Position numbers and translations under genes: made by a program. Under the pieces are notes generated by a model. The model was not told the DNA's origin. It was given only the letters and a program-made list of their open reading frames with translations, and did not search any database. Positions 8,085 to 16,847 of a stretch of DNA of 64,000 nt are shown piece after piece (position 1 is the stretch's first letter; every line of letters starts with the position of its first letter). Source of the stretch: Bacillus mobilis (lineage in GTDB: Bacteria > Bacillota > Bacilli > Bacillales > Bacillaceae_G); contig NZ_MACF01000119.1 in the NCBI RefSeq assembly GCF_001884045.1, forward strand, positions 186,001 through 250,000, given 5' to 3'.

Positions 8085-8750
8085 ATGATGAATTTAAAAC
8101 AGCTTGCTGGTGAATATGCTGCTAACTTTGTAAAAGATGGGATGAAAGTTGGACTTGGTACAGGTTCTACTGTATATTGGTTGATACAAAAATTAGGTGA
8201 GCGTGTAAAGGAAGGATTATCAATTCAAGCTGTACCAACGTCAAAAGAAACGGAAGTATTAGCTAAACAGTTATCTATTCCATTAATCCCCTTAAATGAA
8301 ATTGGTATACTCGATCTCACAATCGATGGTGCAGATGAAATTGATTCAAATTTACAATTAATAAAAGGTGGTGGCGGCGCATTACTTCGCGAAAAAATCG
8401 TTGCCACTTCCTCTAAAGAACTAATTATCATTGCTGATGAATCAAAACTTGTAACGCATTTAGGTACTTTCCCATTACCTGTTGAAATTACACCTTTTTC
8501 ATGGAAACAAACGGAAAGTAAAATTCAAGCTTTAGGTTGTCAAACAACGTTACGTTTAAAAAATAATGAAACGTTTATTACCGATAATAATAACTTGATT
8601 ATTGATTGTGTATTCCCTCATGACATATCTAATCCTGCCAACTTACATACTCAATTAAAAATGATTACAGGCGTAGTTGAAACAGGGTTATTTGTTAATA
8701 TGACTAGTAAGGCGATTATTGGAACAAAAAATGGAATAAAGCAATTATAA
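8085..8750 (+). CDS. rpiA: ribose-5-phosphate isomerase A
   Basis: About 221 residues. Interconverts ribose-5-phosphate and ribulose-5-phosphate in the pentose phosphate pathway. Diagnostic motifs are GLGTGSTVYW near 28, DGADEID near 82, KGGGGALLREKI near 95, and the C-terminal TGVVETGLF. The start is set at ATGATG two bases after the ferredoxin stop, consistent with coupling; a TTG further upstream inside the ferredoxin frame would add ten residues unlike the family. Ends in an intrinsic terminator. Confidence 0.93.
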   Translation: MMNLKQLAGEYAANFVKDGMKVGLGTGSTVYWLIQKLGERVKEGLSIQAVPTSKETEVLAKQLSIPLIPLNEIGILDLTIDGADEIDSNLQLIKGGGGALLREKIVATSSKELIIIADESKLVTHLGTFPLPVEITPFSWKQTESKIQALGCQTTLRLKNNETFITDNNNLIIDCVFPHDISNPANLHTQLKMITGVVETGLFVNMTSKAIIGTKNGIKQL

Positions 8751-8752
8751 TG

Positions 8753-8780
8753 AAGGCTGACTCTTACAGTCAGCTTTTTA
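8753..8780 (+). terminator. intrinsic terminator of the ferredoxin-rpiA unit
   Basis: Stem GGCTGAC / GTCAGCTT with a seven-base loop and a T-run, directly after the rpiA stop. Confidence 0.85.
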
Positions 8781-8856
8781 TATTTTCTCTTTATAGCGTA
8801 GCATTATGATATACTATGAAAACAAACGCACATCACATTAGAAAGGGCTGAACAAA

Positions 8857-9291
8857 TTGCACTCCAAACTCATAACAGAACTCACAGATTTAGAAACTGC
8901 CTTTCATATTCGAAAAGAAGTATTTGTAAAAGAACAAAATGTCCCTCTGGAGGATGAATTCGATACATTCGATGAAATCGGTGAGGAATGTAAACATATT
9001 TTAGTTTATTATAACGAGCTTCCTGTAGGTACAGGTCGTATACGATTTGTTGACGGCGCAGGAAAATTAGAACGTATTTGTATATTAAAAGACTATCGTA
9101 AATACGGATTAGGAAAAGTAATAATTAAGGCGTTAGAAGAAATTGCTCGTGACAAAGAATCCACAAAAGTAAAACTACACGGTCAAACACAAGCTGAAGG
9201 GTTTTATGGAAAATTAGGCTATCAAACCTCATCTGAAGTATTTATGGAAGATGGTATTCCGCACGTTCTCATGACGAAAGTATTATCATAA
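8857..9291 (+). CDS. GNAT family N-acetyltransferase (YjcF-like)
   Basis: A 144-residue GNAT protein with TTG start after AGAAAGGGC. Motif A is seen as LERICILKDYRKYGLGKVIIKALEEIA (about 70-100), containing the R/Q-x-x-G-x-G/A acetyl-CoA loop as RKYGLG. The C-terminal QTQAEGFYGKLGYQTSSEVFMEDGIPHVLM matches the YjcF/ElaA-like subgroup. The substrate is unknown. It is a stand-alone gene ending in a long palindromic terminator. Confidence 0.85.
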   Translation: MHSKLITELTDLETAFHIRKEVFVKEQNVPLEDEFDTFDEIGEECKHILVYYNELPVGTGRIRFVDGAGKLERICILKDYRKYGLGKVIIKALEEIARDKESTKVKLHGQTQAEGFYGKLGYQTSSEVFMEDGIPHVLMTKVLS

Positions 9292-9292
9292 T

Positions 9293-9330
9293 AAAAAGGG
9301 TAATATATGAATTCATATATTACCCTTTTT
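9293..9330. terminator. perfect 38-bp palindromic terminator
   Basis: Two perfect 19-base arms starting AAAAAGGGTAAT with no spacer, flanked by A/T runs, between convergent genes; works in both directions. Confidence 0.9.
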
Positions 9331-9408
9331 TAATGATAGAAAAGTAAATTCTCAAGATTTCCTTTTGCATCAAAGCCCAACATCTCTTAGTTTATACCTA
9401 GATAAAGC

Positions 9409-10776
9409 TTACACTGTTTTCCATAATGATAAGGCATAAATCCAGTTTGGATCCCCATTTCCTTGATAACCCTGGACTGCTTCATATACTTTTCCTTCGT
9501 GTAGTACTCTATCTCCCTTTTCGTATGCTTTCTTCGCATCCCACTCTTCATATGAAACGCTTTCATTTTTAGTAGTGATTGTGAAAATATCACTCTGTAC
9601 AGATTCATTTCCAGCTACATCAACTGCTTTCACTACATATTTATAAGTAGTATTGGAGAGTAAATTTTTATCCATATAAGAAGTAGTATTGGATGTTGCA
9701 ATCTTTTTCATTGATCCTTCTATTTCTCTATAAATATCGTAATGGTCTACACCAATATTATCGTCAGATGGACTCCACATTAAGTCTACACTTGACACTG
9801 TCGTTCCCATACTATGTAATCCTTTTGGTTGTGTTGGTGCTTCTGTATCAGGAGCCTCAACTGTTGTTTTCACTGTAAGTGCTGTACTTTCTTTCGAAAC
9901 ATTTCCAGCTGCGTCAATTGCTTTTACAGTATACGAATATTCTGTACTTGGTTTTAATTTTTTATCAATAAAATGAGTTCCTGGTACTGTGTCAATCATC
10001 TCTCCGTTACGGAAGATTTGATACCCTTTTACCCCTACATTATCCGTAGAAGGGTTCCATGTTAGTTCTATACTATTCGCTGTTACTTTTTGTGCCTGAA
10101 TTCCATTTGGACTACTTGGAGCCTCTATATCTGGTTTCACATCATTGATAAGATTAACATCAATTACATTATAGAATGCATTTGCTGTATCAGCTACATC
10201 CCATACTGCTAAAATCACATGATATCCACTACGATCAGTAGGTACATTGATTTTGTGAGTTAAATGATTTGAGGCTGCAGAACCATCATGTTGTACAGTT
10301 CCAATTGGTTCAAAATCTGCCCTTGTGAGCGCTTTATTGGGATTCCATCCTTTTTTTGTAATATAGTAATGCCATTTGCTCGTTAAGTGAGGCGCTGTAT
10401 ACTTCCAAGTAAAAGAATTTTCCCCGCCTGTGATTGTATTTTTAAACCAACGATTTTCAGTTTGCTGATCTAAAATACCGCCAAATTTTCCGCCTGCAGA
10501 AGCGATTTGTCCATCAACTGGGCCACCTTGCGGGAATCCTTTTGGTGCTTCTAAGCTTTGCGGTTCATACATAACACTTCCGCAGTTTACATTTAGTGCG
10601 CCATAAGTTGGACTACATAAAGCAGATCGGCTGCCAGGCTTTTCAACAAAACCGTGCGCGTATGCATTTTGAGGAATAAGTGTCGAGCCAATAATTCCGG
10701 CTGTTAATGCAACAACTCCTAGACTTTTTTTGTTCATTTTCATACTTTGTAGTTGTTTTAAAAATCGATTATTCAT
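9409..10776 (-). CDS. AA10 lytic polysaccharide monooxygenase, four modules (AA10-FnIII-FnIII-CBM5)
   Basis: A 455-residue secreted chitin-active LPMO. After a Sec signal (to AYA, residues 1-40) the mature protein starts with His41, and with His130 in TAPH it forms the copper histidine brace. AA10 spans about 41-210; two fibronectin type III modules follow (about 217-305 and 312-400, both with SxDNxGVxxYxIxR); a C-terminal CBM5/12 module has YEEWDAKKAYEKGDRVLHEGKVYEA and a closing Trp-rich segment. It oxidatively cleaves crystalline chitin outside the cell. The same architecture is known for a tetramodular B. cereus LPMO10A. A second, single-domain AA10 lies at 38.7 kb. Two palindromes upstream may be operator sites. 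Confidence 0.94.
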   Translation of the reverse strand: MNNRFLKQLQSMKMNKKSLGVVALTAGIIGSTLIPQNAYAHGFVEKPGSRSALCSPTYGALNVNCGSVMYEPQSLEAPKGFPQGGPVDGQIASAGGKFGGILDQQTENRWFKNTITGGENSFTWKYTAPHLTSKWHYYITKKGWNPNKALTRADFEPIGTVQHDGSAASNHLTHKINVPTDRSGYHVILAVWDVADTANAFYNVIDVNLINDVKPDIEAPSSPNGIQAQKVTANSIELTWNPSTDNVGVKGYQIFRNGEMIDTVPGTHFIDKKLKPSTEYSYTVKAIDAAGNVSKESTALTVKTTVEAPDTEAPTQPKGLHSMGTTVSSVDLMWSPSDDNIGVDHYDIYREIEGSMKKIATSNTTSYMDKNLLSNTTYKYVVKAVDVAGNESVQSDIFTITTKNESVSYEEWDAKKAYEKGDRVLHEGKVYEAVQGYQGNGDPNWIYALSLWKTV

Positions 10777-11075
10777 GTTCCTGTCCCCTTCTTGTTATAC
10801 TTTGTAGTGTAATGTGGGCTTCGATGTAAAAGAATAACAAGAGACAATCTTGTATCGTTGTATGTGTTAATTACGTATACAACGCAGTGAAAATACATTT
10901 CATTTCTTGTGAAATATTTCACTTGATAAATATATCATGACATAGAAATCATCAAAGTATGTGCAGAAGTTGCGCAGAAATGATGAAAGCATTAGTAACA
11001 CGTAAAACTATGGTCCGAATTTATAAAACAGAATATTCAGCATTTCAAAACAACGAATTCTCCGCTTCATATAAA
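10777..11075. promoter_or_regulatory. LPMO upstream region with two inverted repeats
   Basis: There is no convincing gene in this gap. A 14-bp perfect palindrome GTGAAATATTTCAC lies at 10909-10922, and an inverted repeat CGTTGTAT / ATACAACG with a 13-base spacer at 10856-10884. Both are upstream of the LPMO gene and are candidate operators for a chitin or growth-phase regulator. The regulator is not identified; the palindrome does not match the PlcR box, and the cre resemblance is weak. Confidence 0.45.
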
Positions 11076-11113
11076 AGAAGAGTGTCTATATCATTTCATA
11101 TAGACACTCTTCT
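11076..11113 (-). terminator. intrinsic terminator of the glycosyltransferase gene
   Basis: Perfect 16-bp stem AGAAGAGTGTCTATAT with its complement and a six-base loop. On the minus strand the hairpin is followed by a T-rich stretch. Confidence 0.85.
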
Positions 11114-11133
11114 CATGTATAATTTTCTATTTA

Positions 11134-12327
11134 TTACTGACCTAAAAATGTAGAAATTTCATCAACAGCTTGTTTATACCCACCGGATTTTCGGAAAGAC
11201 TCCTTCAAATTCAAAGCAGCTTCTTTAAATGACGGATTATTTAATATGAGTTCTACACTTTCACGTAGTTGTTCTTCAGTTAGTTCCTTCATTGACAACT
11301 TAACCCCAGCTCCAAGATTCTCCACTTGCTTTGCGATAACTGGCTGATCTGCACTTTGCGGAATTACAATAAGCGGAATCCCATTATATAGTCCTTCATG
11401 TGTACTGTTCATCCCGCCGTGTGTAATAAATAACTTTGTATATGTAAGTAGTTTTGTTTGTGGTACATAATTTTTCACAATGAAGTTTTTAGGAATTTTA
11501 CCTAAATCACTTATTTTCGTTTTATTGCCAATAGACATCACAATTGTATAATCTCTATTCTCAAACGCCTTCATACATAGTTTATAAAAATCAAGCGATT
11601 CATTAAAAACAGTACCTAGTGAAATGTAAATCGGGCTTTTTTCTTCAATTGCAGTAAAATCAAACTCTTCATTTTTTACTTGCGTAGAGATAGATGGACC
11701 TACAAATGTAAAAGTTTCATCAAACATATCTCCAAAAGGTTGGAACTCCCTTATTGTATACACAACAGTAAGTGGCGCTGGATTACAGAAAACTTCATAC
11801 GGCGAGTTTATTTTAACTCCGTATTTTTCCGCAATTCCCTTAGTTAAGCTTTCAAAATCATTATATATCCTATCTTGATCTTCTACTGGGATATTTTTAG
11901 ACAAGTGGGCTAACATTTGTTCAAATGCTTTTTCATCCTGTGCAAAAGATGTACAAGAATTTATTGCTGGAAGCTTTAGAATTTGAGAAATTATATGGCC
12001 ACAGCCAAACATCGAATCGTGAATAATATAATCAAAATGTTCCCCTTCAATTTGCTCTAGAACACTAGGTATCACAACATCCACTGTATGCAAAAGGCCG
12101 TTAATTCTTTCTAATAAATAATTTCGACCACCGGAAAGAAAAGCTTTTATAAACTTTTGCTCGTCAATTGTTCGTACAGTAGCACCTGTCTTTTCAATAC
12201 GCTCTCTAAAAGATTCTATTGAAAAATAAATTACCTCTTCCCCACGTGAAGCTAATTCTTCTACGACTTGCAATGTTGGATTTATATGTCCTTCTGATCC
12301 AGTATTAATGAATAAAACACGTGCCAT
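11134..12327 (-). CDS. MGT/YjiC-like UDP-glycosyltransferase
   Basis: About 397 residues, GT1 family with GT-B fold. The N-terminal Rossmann half begins MARVLFINTGSEGHINPTLQVVEEL, with the acceptor-side motif GHINP. The donor-binding signature is in the C-terminal half: FIVKNYVPQTKLLTYTKLFITHGGMNSTHEGLYNGIPLIVIPQSADQPVIA (about 285-335), with the conserved HGG and final DQ. Such Bacillus enzymes glycosylate macrolides, flavonoids and other small lipophilic acceptors; the natural acceptor is unknown. The ATG chosen is eight bases after GGAG. Single-gene unit, cytoplasmic. Confidence 0.88.
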   Translation of the reverse strand: MARVLFINTGSEGHINPTLQVVEELASRGEEVIYFSIESFRERIEKTGATVRTIDEQKFIKAFLSGGRNYLLERINGLLHTVDVVIPSVLEQIEGEHFDYIIHDSMFGCGHIISQILKLPAINSCTSFAQDEKAFEQMLAHLSKNIPVEDQDRIYNDFESLTKGIAEKYGVKINSPYEVFCNPAPLTVVYTIREFQPFGDMFDETFTFVGPSISTQVKNEEFDFTAIEEKSPIYISLGTVFNESLDFYKLCMKAFENRDYTIVMSIGNKTKISDLGKIPKNFIVKNYVPQTKLLTYTKLFITHGGMNSTHEGLYNGIPLIVIPQSADQPVIAKQVENLGAGVKLSMKELTEEQLRESVELILNNPSFKEAALNLKESFRKSGGYKQAVDEISTFLGQ

Positions 12328-12412
12328 TATGAACACTCCTTACGTCAAATCTTGTCTATTATGTTAAGAATATAAATACTCTCCAAACACTTTGTTATAT
12401 ACCATGCTCTTA

Positions 12413-13090
12413 TTAAATTGACCTTGCAAGCCTGAATCCAAGATCATCTATATGAAATGTAGGATGACTACGCCGGCGACAAGTCGCCCCACAACCTCTA
12501 GCTTCTTCAGCCCAACTACCGCCTCGGAAAATTCGGTACGATCCATATACCTTTTCATCATACAAATCATAGCACCATTCCCAAACGTTTCCTAACATAT
12601 CATACAAGCCCCATGCATTCGGCTCTTTTTTTCCGACCTCATGAATACGTCCATCTGAATTTTCATTATACCAAGCAATTCCTTTCAGATCTCCATATAT
12701 GTATCCAGTAGTTCCCGCTTTACATGCATATTGCCACTCTGCTTCAAAAGGTAATCGGTAGCCAATTGAATCTAAATTACAACTAACAATTAGACCATCA
12801 TCACTAATAGAATAATATTCTTTTAATCCTGCTTTTTTTGAAAGTAAATTACAAAATACAATGGCATCATTCCAAGAAATATTTACAACTGGTTTATTTT
12901 TATCTTTGAATAAATTTGGTTTATGATTCGCAATCGCATCATATACTTCCATCGTTACAACGTACTTTGCTAGAAGAAATGGTTTAACTTGGACTTGCCA
13001 TTCTTTTTTAATTCGATCATCTCTTAATACTACTTTTCCTTCTGGAATTTTCACCATATTAGAATCAACCGGGCCGATGAATCTATTCAA
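12413..13090 (-). CDS. SUMF1/FGE-sulfatase domain protein, one catalytic Cys position substituted
   Basis: A 225-residue protein of the formylglycine-generating enzyme superfamily. Hallmarks are YVVTMEVYDAIAN near 43, PVVNISWNDAIVFCNLLSKKAGL near 67, YRLPFEAEWQYACKAG near 111, WGLYDMLGNVWEWCYD near 160, and FRGGSW...GFRLARS at the end. True FGE uses two cysteines after GGS; here the first position is Glu195 while Cys200 fits the second. It is therefore probably not a classical sulfatase activator. The family also includes EgtB-like and binding-only members. No sulfatase is adjacent. Cytoplasmic, no signal peptide. Confidence 0.82.
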   Translation of the reverse strand: MNRFIGPVDSNMVKIPEGKVVLRDDRIKKEWQVQVKPFLLAKYVVTMEVYDAIANHKPNLFKDKNKPVVNISWNDAIVFCNLLSKKAGLKEYYSISDDGLIVSCNLDSIGYRLPFEAEWQYACKAGTTGYIYGDLKGIAWYNENSDGRIHEVGKKEPNAWGLYDMLGNVWEWCYDLYDEKVYGSYRIFRGGSWAEEARGCGATCRRRSHPTFHIDDLGFRLARSI

Positions 13091-13122
13091 TCCGATCCCC
13101 CCATGTTACTTCTTTTTATAAT

Positions 13123-13641
13123 CTAACTATTTATGGTATCGTACTTCTCTAAAAATAGTCTTACTTCATTTGAGGATTTTAAAATAATAACTTCTTTATC
13201 TTTACTCAATTGATTTAGCCTCTTTAAAATTGAAGGTCGTTTCGTCTTAGGATATTCCCATATCCATTTAAAAAATTGCAAGTCAAACCTTTCCTCACAT
13301 CCAGCCCCCATATCCGGTCTTGTTTTATTCCGATATTGTACAATCCTTTTAAAAGCACGATAAACACATATTGTTCTATGAATATCAAGAAAGATAATTG
13401 TATCAGCTGCGTTAATTCTTATGTCCATTGTCCCGCCATAATTCCCATCAATAATCCACTCATCTTCTTTAACTAATTCATTTTGAACCCTTCTTTGCTC
13501 CTCTTTCGGTACACCCTCCCAATTTGGTTTCCAAAATAACGCATCAAGATGATGTACTTTAATATTTAATTTATTTCCTAATTGCCTTGCTAATGTAGAT
13601 TTTCCTGAACCACCAGAACCTATTAATATTATTTTTTTCAT
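13123..13641 (-). CDS. P-loop kinase, DNA topology modulation FlaR-like family
   Basis: 172 residues. The P-loop is GSGGSGKST at residues 8-16, followed by LDALFWKPNWEGVPKEE near 33 and the conserved IIDGNYGGTMDIRINAADTIIFLD near 63, the pattern of the adenylate-kinase-like family often named topology modulation protein. It probably phosphorylates a small substrate; actual function is unproven. Its ATG overlaps the stop of the upstream phosphotransferase-like gene (ATGA), so the two are translationally coupled and may share a substrate route. Confidence 0.8.
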   Translation of the reverse strand: MKKIILIGSGGSGKSTLARQLGNKLNIKVHHLDALFWKPNWEGVPKEEQRRVQNELVKEDEWIIDGNYGGTMDIRINAADTIIFLDIHRTICVYRAFKRIVQYRNKTRPDMGAGCEERFDLQFFKWIWEYPKTKRPSILKRLNQLSKDKEVIILKSSNEVRLFLEKYDTINS

Positions 13642-14567
13642 TTTCGTACTAACCTTTCTATTGATTCCTCAATAACTTCTTTATTTGCAAAAATCCAAAA
13701 GAACATCTCTTCATTTAATTTTAGTAAATCTTTTATCTGAACAAAATAAGTAATAAAGATAATTTGAATAGAAAGCATAACATACCAAATCGCTTGTAGC
13801 TCTTCTCTCGTTAAAGTGCATTGTTTATTGTATCCTTCAAAGATTTTGCTGATGATATGTTGCCACTTCCCTCTTAATTCTTCATCTCTATATAACTCAC
13901 TCAAAATACTCGTACAACAATAGCATAAATCAAATACTTTAATATTCTTTTCTACCAGTTCAAAATCTATAAATCCTTGAAATTCATTATCTTTAAAGAT
14001 TACATTCGATAAGTGCATATCGCGATGAATGATTTGTTTTCGTAATGGGTGGACGTTTTTCTTGACATCTGTATGTACTTGATTCATTTTTCGAATTACA
14101 TCCTGATGAACATGTTCATTCTTTTCTAAAATAGGTAAAGCCCAACCATATACTACCTTGTATAAATCTCGTTTTACGAACCCGTTTTCACTATCCATTG
14201 AATTAAGCGCTTGATGTAAATACGCTATTTCTTCTCCAATTGTGCTTCCAAGCTGTTTCAGATTTTCTGTATCTTTTATTTCAAGCACATTTCCAGCAAC
14301 GTATTCATACACACAATAATATTTCTCTTTATAAAATACATACCTTTCGTTATTACTCGTATTCACTAGTCTTTGTAATTTAACTCCTTTTTCATCAAGT
14401 TGTTCTAATACATTTATTTCAACTAAAAGCTGTTCTATTGATCCCTTTTCCTTTAGAATATATGCTTTATTCTTACAAAGAACCTTCGTTACGTTTGATT
14501 GTAGTTTAGTAATTGTGACATCTTTATCAAGAAACCAAAAATTCACAATTTCTAATATACCCTTCAT
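13638..14567 (-). CDS. aminoglycoside phosphotransferase-like kinase (APH/ChoK fold)
   Basis: About 309 residues. The Brenner motif IIHRDMHLSNVIF (about residue 190) and the following GFIDFE give the catalytic Asp and metal-binding Asp of the APH/choline kinase fold; the N-terminal lobe has KAYILKEKG with the ATP lysine. Members phosphorylate antibiotics, homoserine, choline or fructosamines; nothing here proves resistance. The start MKGILEIVNF is nine bases after a GGGG-type site; a TTG seven codons earlier is part of that site. Coupled by ATGA overlap to the P-loop kinase gene. Confidence 0.8.
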   Translation of the reverse strand: MKGILEIVNFWFLDKDVTITKLQSNVTKVLCKNKAYILKEKGSIEQLLVEINVLEQLDEKGVKLQRLVNTSNNERYVFYKEKYYCVYEYVAGNVLEIKDTENLKQLGSTIGEEIAYLHQALNSMDSENGFVKRDLYKVVYGWALPILEKNEHVHQDVIRKMNQVHTDVKKNVHPLRKQIIHRDMHLSNVIFKDNEFQGFIDFELVEKNIKVFDLCYCCTSILSELYRDEELRGKWQHIISKIFEGYNKQCTLTREELQAIWYVMLSIQIIFITYFVQIKDLLKLNEEMFFWIFANKEVIEESIERLVRK

Positions 14568-14593
14568 ATACGAATACCCCTTTTCCAAATCTC

Positions 14594-14980
14594 TTATTTC
14601 TCCCGTAATATAAACTCAAAAAGAAATCCTACTCCAACACCAATTGTATAAGCAACTAAATCACTCCACAAAAATCCGTAACCTAATACAAGTCCACCTA
14701 AAGTCGTTGCACGAATACTATCTATCCATTCAGCATGATACAATTGGCTCACTTCAATCCCGTAGCAAAATAGCAAACTTATAAAAGCCAATTTCTTCGT
14801 TTCTATTTTAGGAAATAAAAATCCGAATCCAGTAAAAATCATCAATGCCCATAAAGCATCGCCTAAGTACTCGTTTAATAGCTGAGGTAACGCAAAAGCT
14901 AACTTTCTTGAGCTAAGACCTAAAATAATTACAAAGATAGTAAACAGTGCATACAATAGTCTATTTCGCTTCGTTTTCAT
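14594..14980 (-). CDS. DUF2809 family membrane protein
   Basis: 128 residues with four hydrophobic segments. The family pattern of DUF2809 is seen in the opening RLLYALFTIFVIILGLSSRKLAFALPQLLNEYLGDALWALMIFTGF and the later CYGIEVSQLYHAEWIDSIRATTLGGLVLG. Function is unknown; cytoplasmic membrane. Positioned 26 bases upstream of the phosphotransferase-like gene on the same strand, so probably part of its transcript. Good ribosome site AGGAG upstream. Confidence 0.75.
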   Translation of the reverse strand: MKTKRNRLLYALFTIFVIILGLSSRKLAFALPQLLNEYLGDALWALMIFTGFGFLFPKIETKKLAFISLLFCYGIEVSQLYHAEWIDSIRATTLGGLVLGYGFLWSDLVAYTIGVGVGFLFEFILREK

Positions 14981-15013
14981 TTCAAGATCTCCTAATATAT
15001 AATTTAAAATTGT

Positions 15014-15051
15014 AAATAGGTAGTAAAATATAATTATTTTACTACCTATTT
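15014..15051 (-). terminator. intrinsic terminator after methyltransferase gene
   Basis: 17-bp perfect stem AAATAGGTAGTAAAATA with its complement and a 4-base loop; followed by T-rich DNA on the minus strand. Confidence 0.85.
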
Positions 15052-15753
15052 TTTAATGGCTTTCATAATAAGAAAATGTGGATTTGTATTTAGATAATGA
15101 TATGATTTTTCATTTACTTCTCTCATCTTTTCAACTGGCCTCGGTTCCACCATTTTTTCTAACACGAAATAATTTGTTGTTTCATTAACTATGTCTTGGA
15201 GTGCCCTTCTAAAAAAGCTAACTTCTATTGTAATATTTGGTTTAACCCAAGTATCTACTAATAATTGTTTTTCGAAATAATTTTCACTAGTAAACTTTGT
15301 AAAGTCCATAAAAGGATGATGAATGGAGTATATAAATTCTCCACCAGGCTTCAATACTCGGCGAAACTCCTTAAATACTTTATTCCAATTTTCTAAGTAA
15401 TGAAGCGTTAACGAACTTACAATAATATCAAATGTATTATCTGCAAATGGTAATACTTCTTGCAGGTCATGACAAAGAAACGTTGCATTATCACCCATAC
15501 TTTCCTTTGCAGATTTTATCATTTCAGAACTTACGTCAATTGCAGTAACGTTTGCCCCTCTTTCTATAAATTGAGAAGTATACCATCCAGCTGCACATCC
15601 AGCATCTAGTATACTCTTCCCTTCTAAATTCTTTGGAATCATCTCCATCATCGCTGGCCTTTCATAATAACTGTTATATGGATTTGCCGAGTCTAGATTT
15701 TCTTTATATGTACTCGCTAATTTATCATATGTACCTTTGATCGTGTCTTTCAA
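15046..15753 (-). CDS. class I SAM-dependent methyltransferase
   Basis: About 235 residues. Motif I is GKSILDAGCAAGWYTSQFIERGANVTAIDVS near residue 48, and the post-motif FDIIVSSLTLHYLENWNKVFKEFRRVLKPGGEFIYSIHHPF covers motifs II and III of the Methyltransf_11 family. The substrate is unknown. A TTG start eight bases after AGGAG fits better than a GTG that overlaps the site. Stands alone with its own terminator at the 3' end, and the YjbR-like gene lies just upstream on the same strand. Confidence 0.85.
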   Translation of the reverse strand: MKDTIKGTYDKLASTYKENLDSANPYNSYYERPAMMEMIPKNLEGKSILDAGCAAGWYTSQFIERGANVTAIDVSSEMIKSAKESMGDNATFLCHDLQEVLPFADNTFDIIVSSLTLHYLENWNKVFKEFRRVLKPGGEFIYSIHHPFMDFTKFTSENYFEKQLLVDTWVKPNITIEVSFFRRALQDIVNETTNYFVLEKMVEPRPVEKMREVNEKSYHYLNTNPHFLIMKAIKK

Positions 15754-15774
15754 TACGCTCACTCCTTATACATA

Positions 15775-16128
15775 CTAATCTAATAACTCTTGCTGCTTTT
15801 TCTTTGAAAATGATTGTAAAACTAAATCATATGACCAATCAATCATCTTATTAATTTGCTCTTGCTCTACATCTTTATGTATATACACTGTATTCCAATG
15901 TTTTTTATTCATATGATACCCCGGAATGATTGCTTCTGGATACTCTTCTCTTACTCTTAGTGCAAGTTCTGGATCACATTTTAATGTAATCGCAGCTTTT
16001 TCTCCTTCTTCATCGTTTACTATCGCAAATATTTTATTATTAAGCCTCATACATGTTGCATTCCAACCATCTGGTGAATCTTCTGTCGCTTTTCTTTTCG
16101 ATAAACAATATATTCTTGTTGCATTCAT
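15775..16128 (-). CDS. MmcQ/YjbR family protein
   Basis: About 117 residues of the MmcQ/YjbR family (CyaY-like fold, predicted DNA-binding). The sequence shows a YCLSKRKATEDSPDGW opening, KIFAIVNDEEGEKAAITLKCDPELALRVREEYPEAIIPGYHMNKKHWNTVYIH, and a helical end. Biological role is not established. The ATG chosen follows GGTG by nine bases; a GTG four codons earlier is possible. Downstream of a GNAT gene, three bases from its stop region, so likely co-transcribed. Confidence 0.78.
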   Translation of the reverse strand: MNATRIYCLSKRKATEDSPDGWNATCMRLNNKIFAIVNDEEGEKAAITLKCDPELALRVREEYPEAIIPGYHMNKKHWNTVYIHKDVEQEQINKMIDWSYDLVLQSFSKKKQQELLD

Positions 16129-16143
16129 TCTCATTAACACCTC

Positions 16144-16548
16144 TTATTCTTTCACAGTTTGATTACGATGCATTACAATTTGTTTCGTCGCTTGAAATTG
16201 CTGTTCGCCGTAAAACTTTATTAATTTCTCTCCGCAAAATAGACTAACAATATGAACATGAGATATCTCTTGAAGTAATATTGTAAGCATCTTCTCCCCG
16301 ATACCTTTATTTCTTACACTCTCATGCACGACAACATCTTCTATGTATGCTCGAAAAACACCATCAGAAACAACTCTAGCAAATCCGATTAATTCATTTT
16401 CTTCCCATACCCCAATCGCTATACTATGCTTTAACATATTTTGAATATCGATTTCTTTTCTTTCTGGCCACCAACCGACAGAGTCATAAAGTTTTTTTAT
16501 TTTGCCTACGCAGATTGGCTGTTCATGTTGCAATTTATACGTGTACAT
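16144..16548 (-). CDS. GNAT family N-acetyltransferase
   Basis: About 134 residues. The acetyl-CoA binding motif A is AYIEDVVVHESVRNKGIGEKMLTILLQEI, with RNKGIG as the pyrophosphate loop; the C-terminal CGEKLIKFYGEQQFQATKQIVMHRN completes the fold. The start MYTYKLQHEQ is eight bases after GGGAGAAAG; a longer upstream frame lacks such a site. Substrate unknown. Likely co-transcribed with the downstream YjbR-like gene. Confidence 0.83.
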   Translation of the reverse strand: MYTYKLQHEQPICVGKIKKLYDSVGWWPERKEIDIQNMLKHSIAIGVWEENELIGFARVVSDGVFRAYIEDVVVHESVRNKGIGEKMLTILLQEISHVHIVSLFCGEKLIKFYGEQQFQATKQIVMHRNQTVKE

Positions 16549-16847
16549 TTTCTTTCTCCCATCAAACTGCTCATTATATTTAATTTGTCTTACTTTCTTC
16601 AATATAAAACTTTAGAATCCAGCTTGTTATGAAAACCTACATAAGATTAATTTATAATATCAATTTTACAATTGCAATCGTTACTCTTCTTTTCACATTC
16701 TTCATATTAAATATACAGAATAAAAGAAAACCAGTGAATAAAATACCAAAAGCATTTCTCACATACTATTTAACTATTAAAGCTTGAATTTCTTTCAAGA
16801 ACTGGTAAAGTTAATTAGGTAAAAAATACATAAAGTGAGGCGGTTTT

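Noticed and set aside
10959-11153. Open frame of 64 residues on the plus strand downstream of the LPMO promoter
   Set aside because: No ribosome site, and it runs through the terminator hairpin of the opposite gene.
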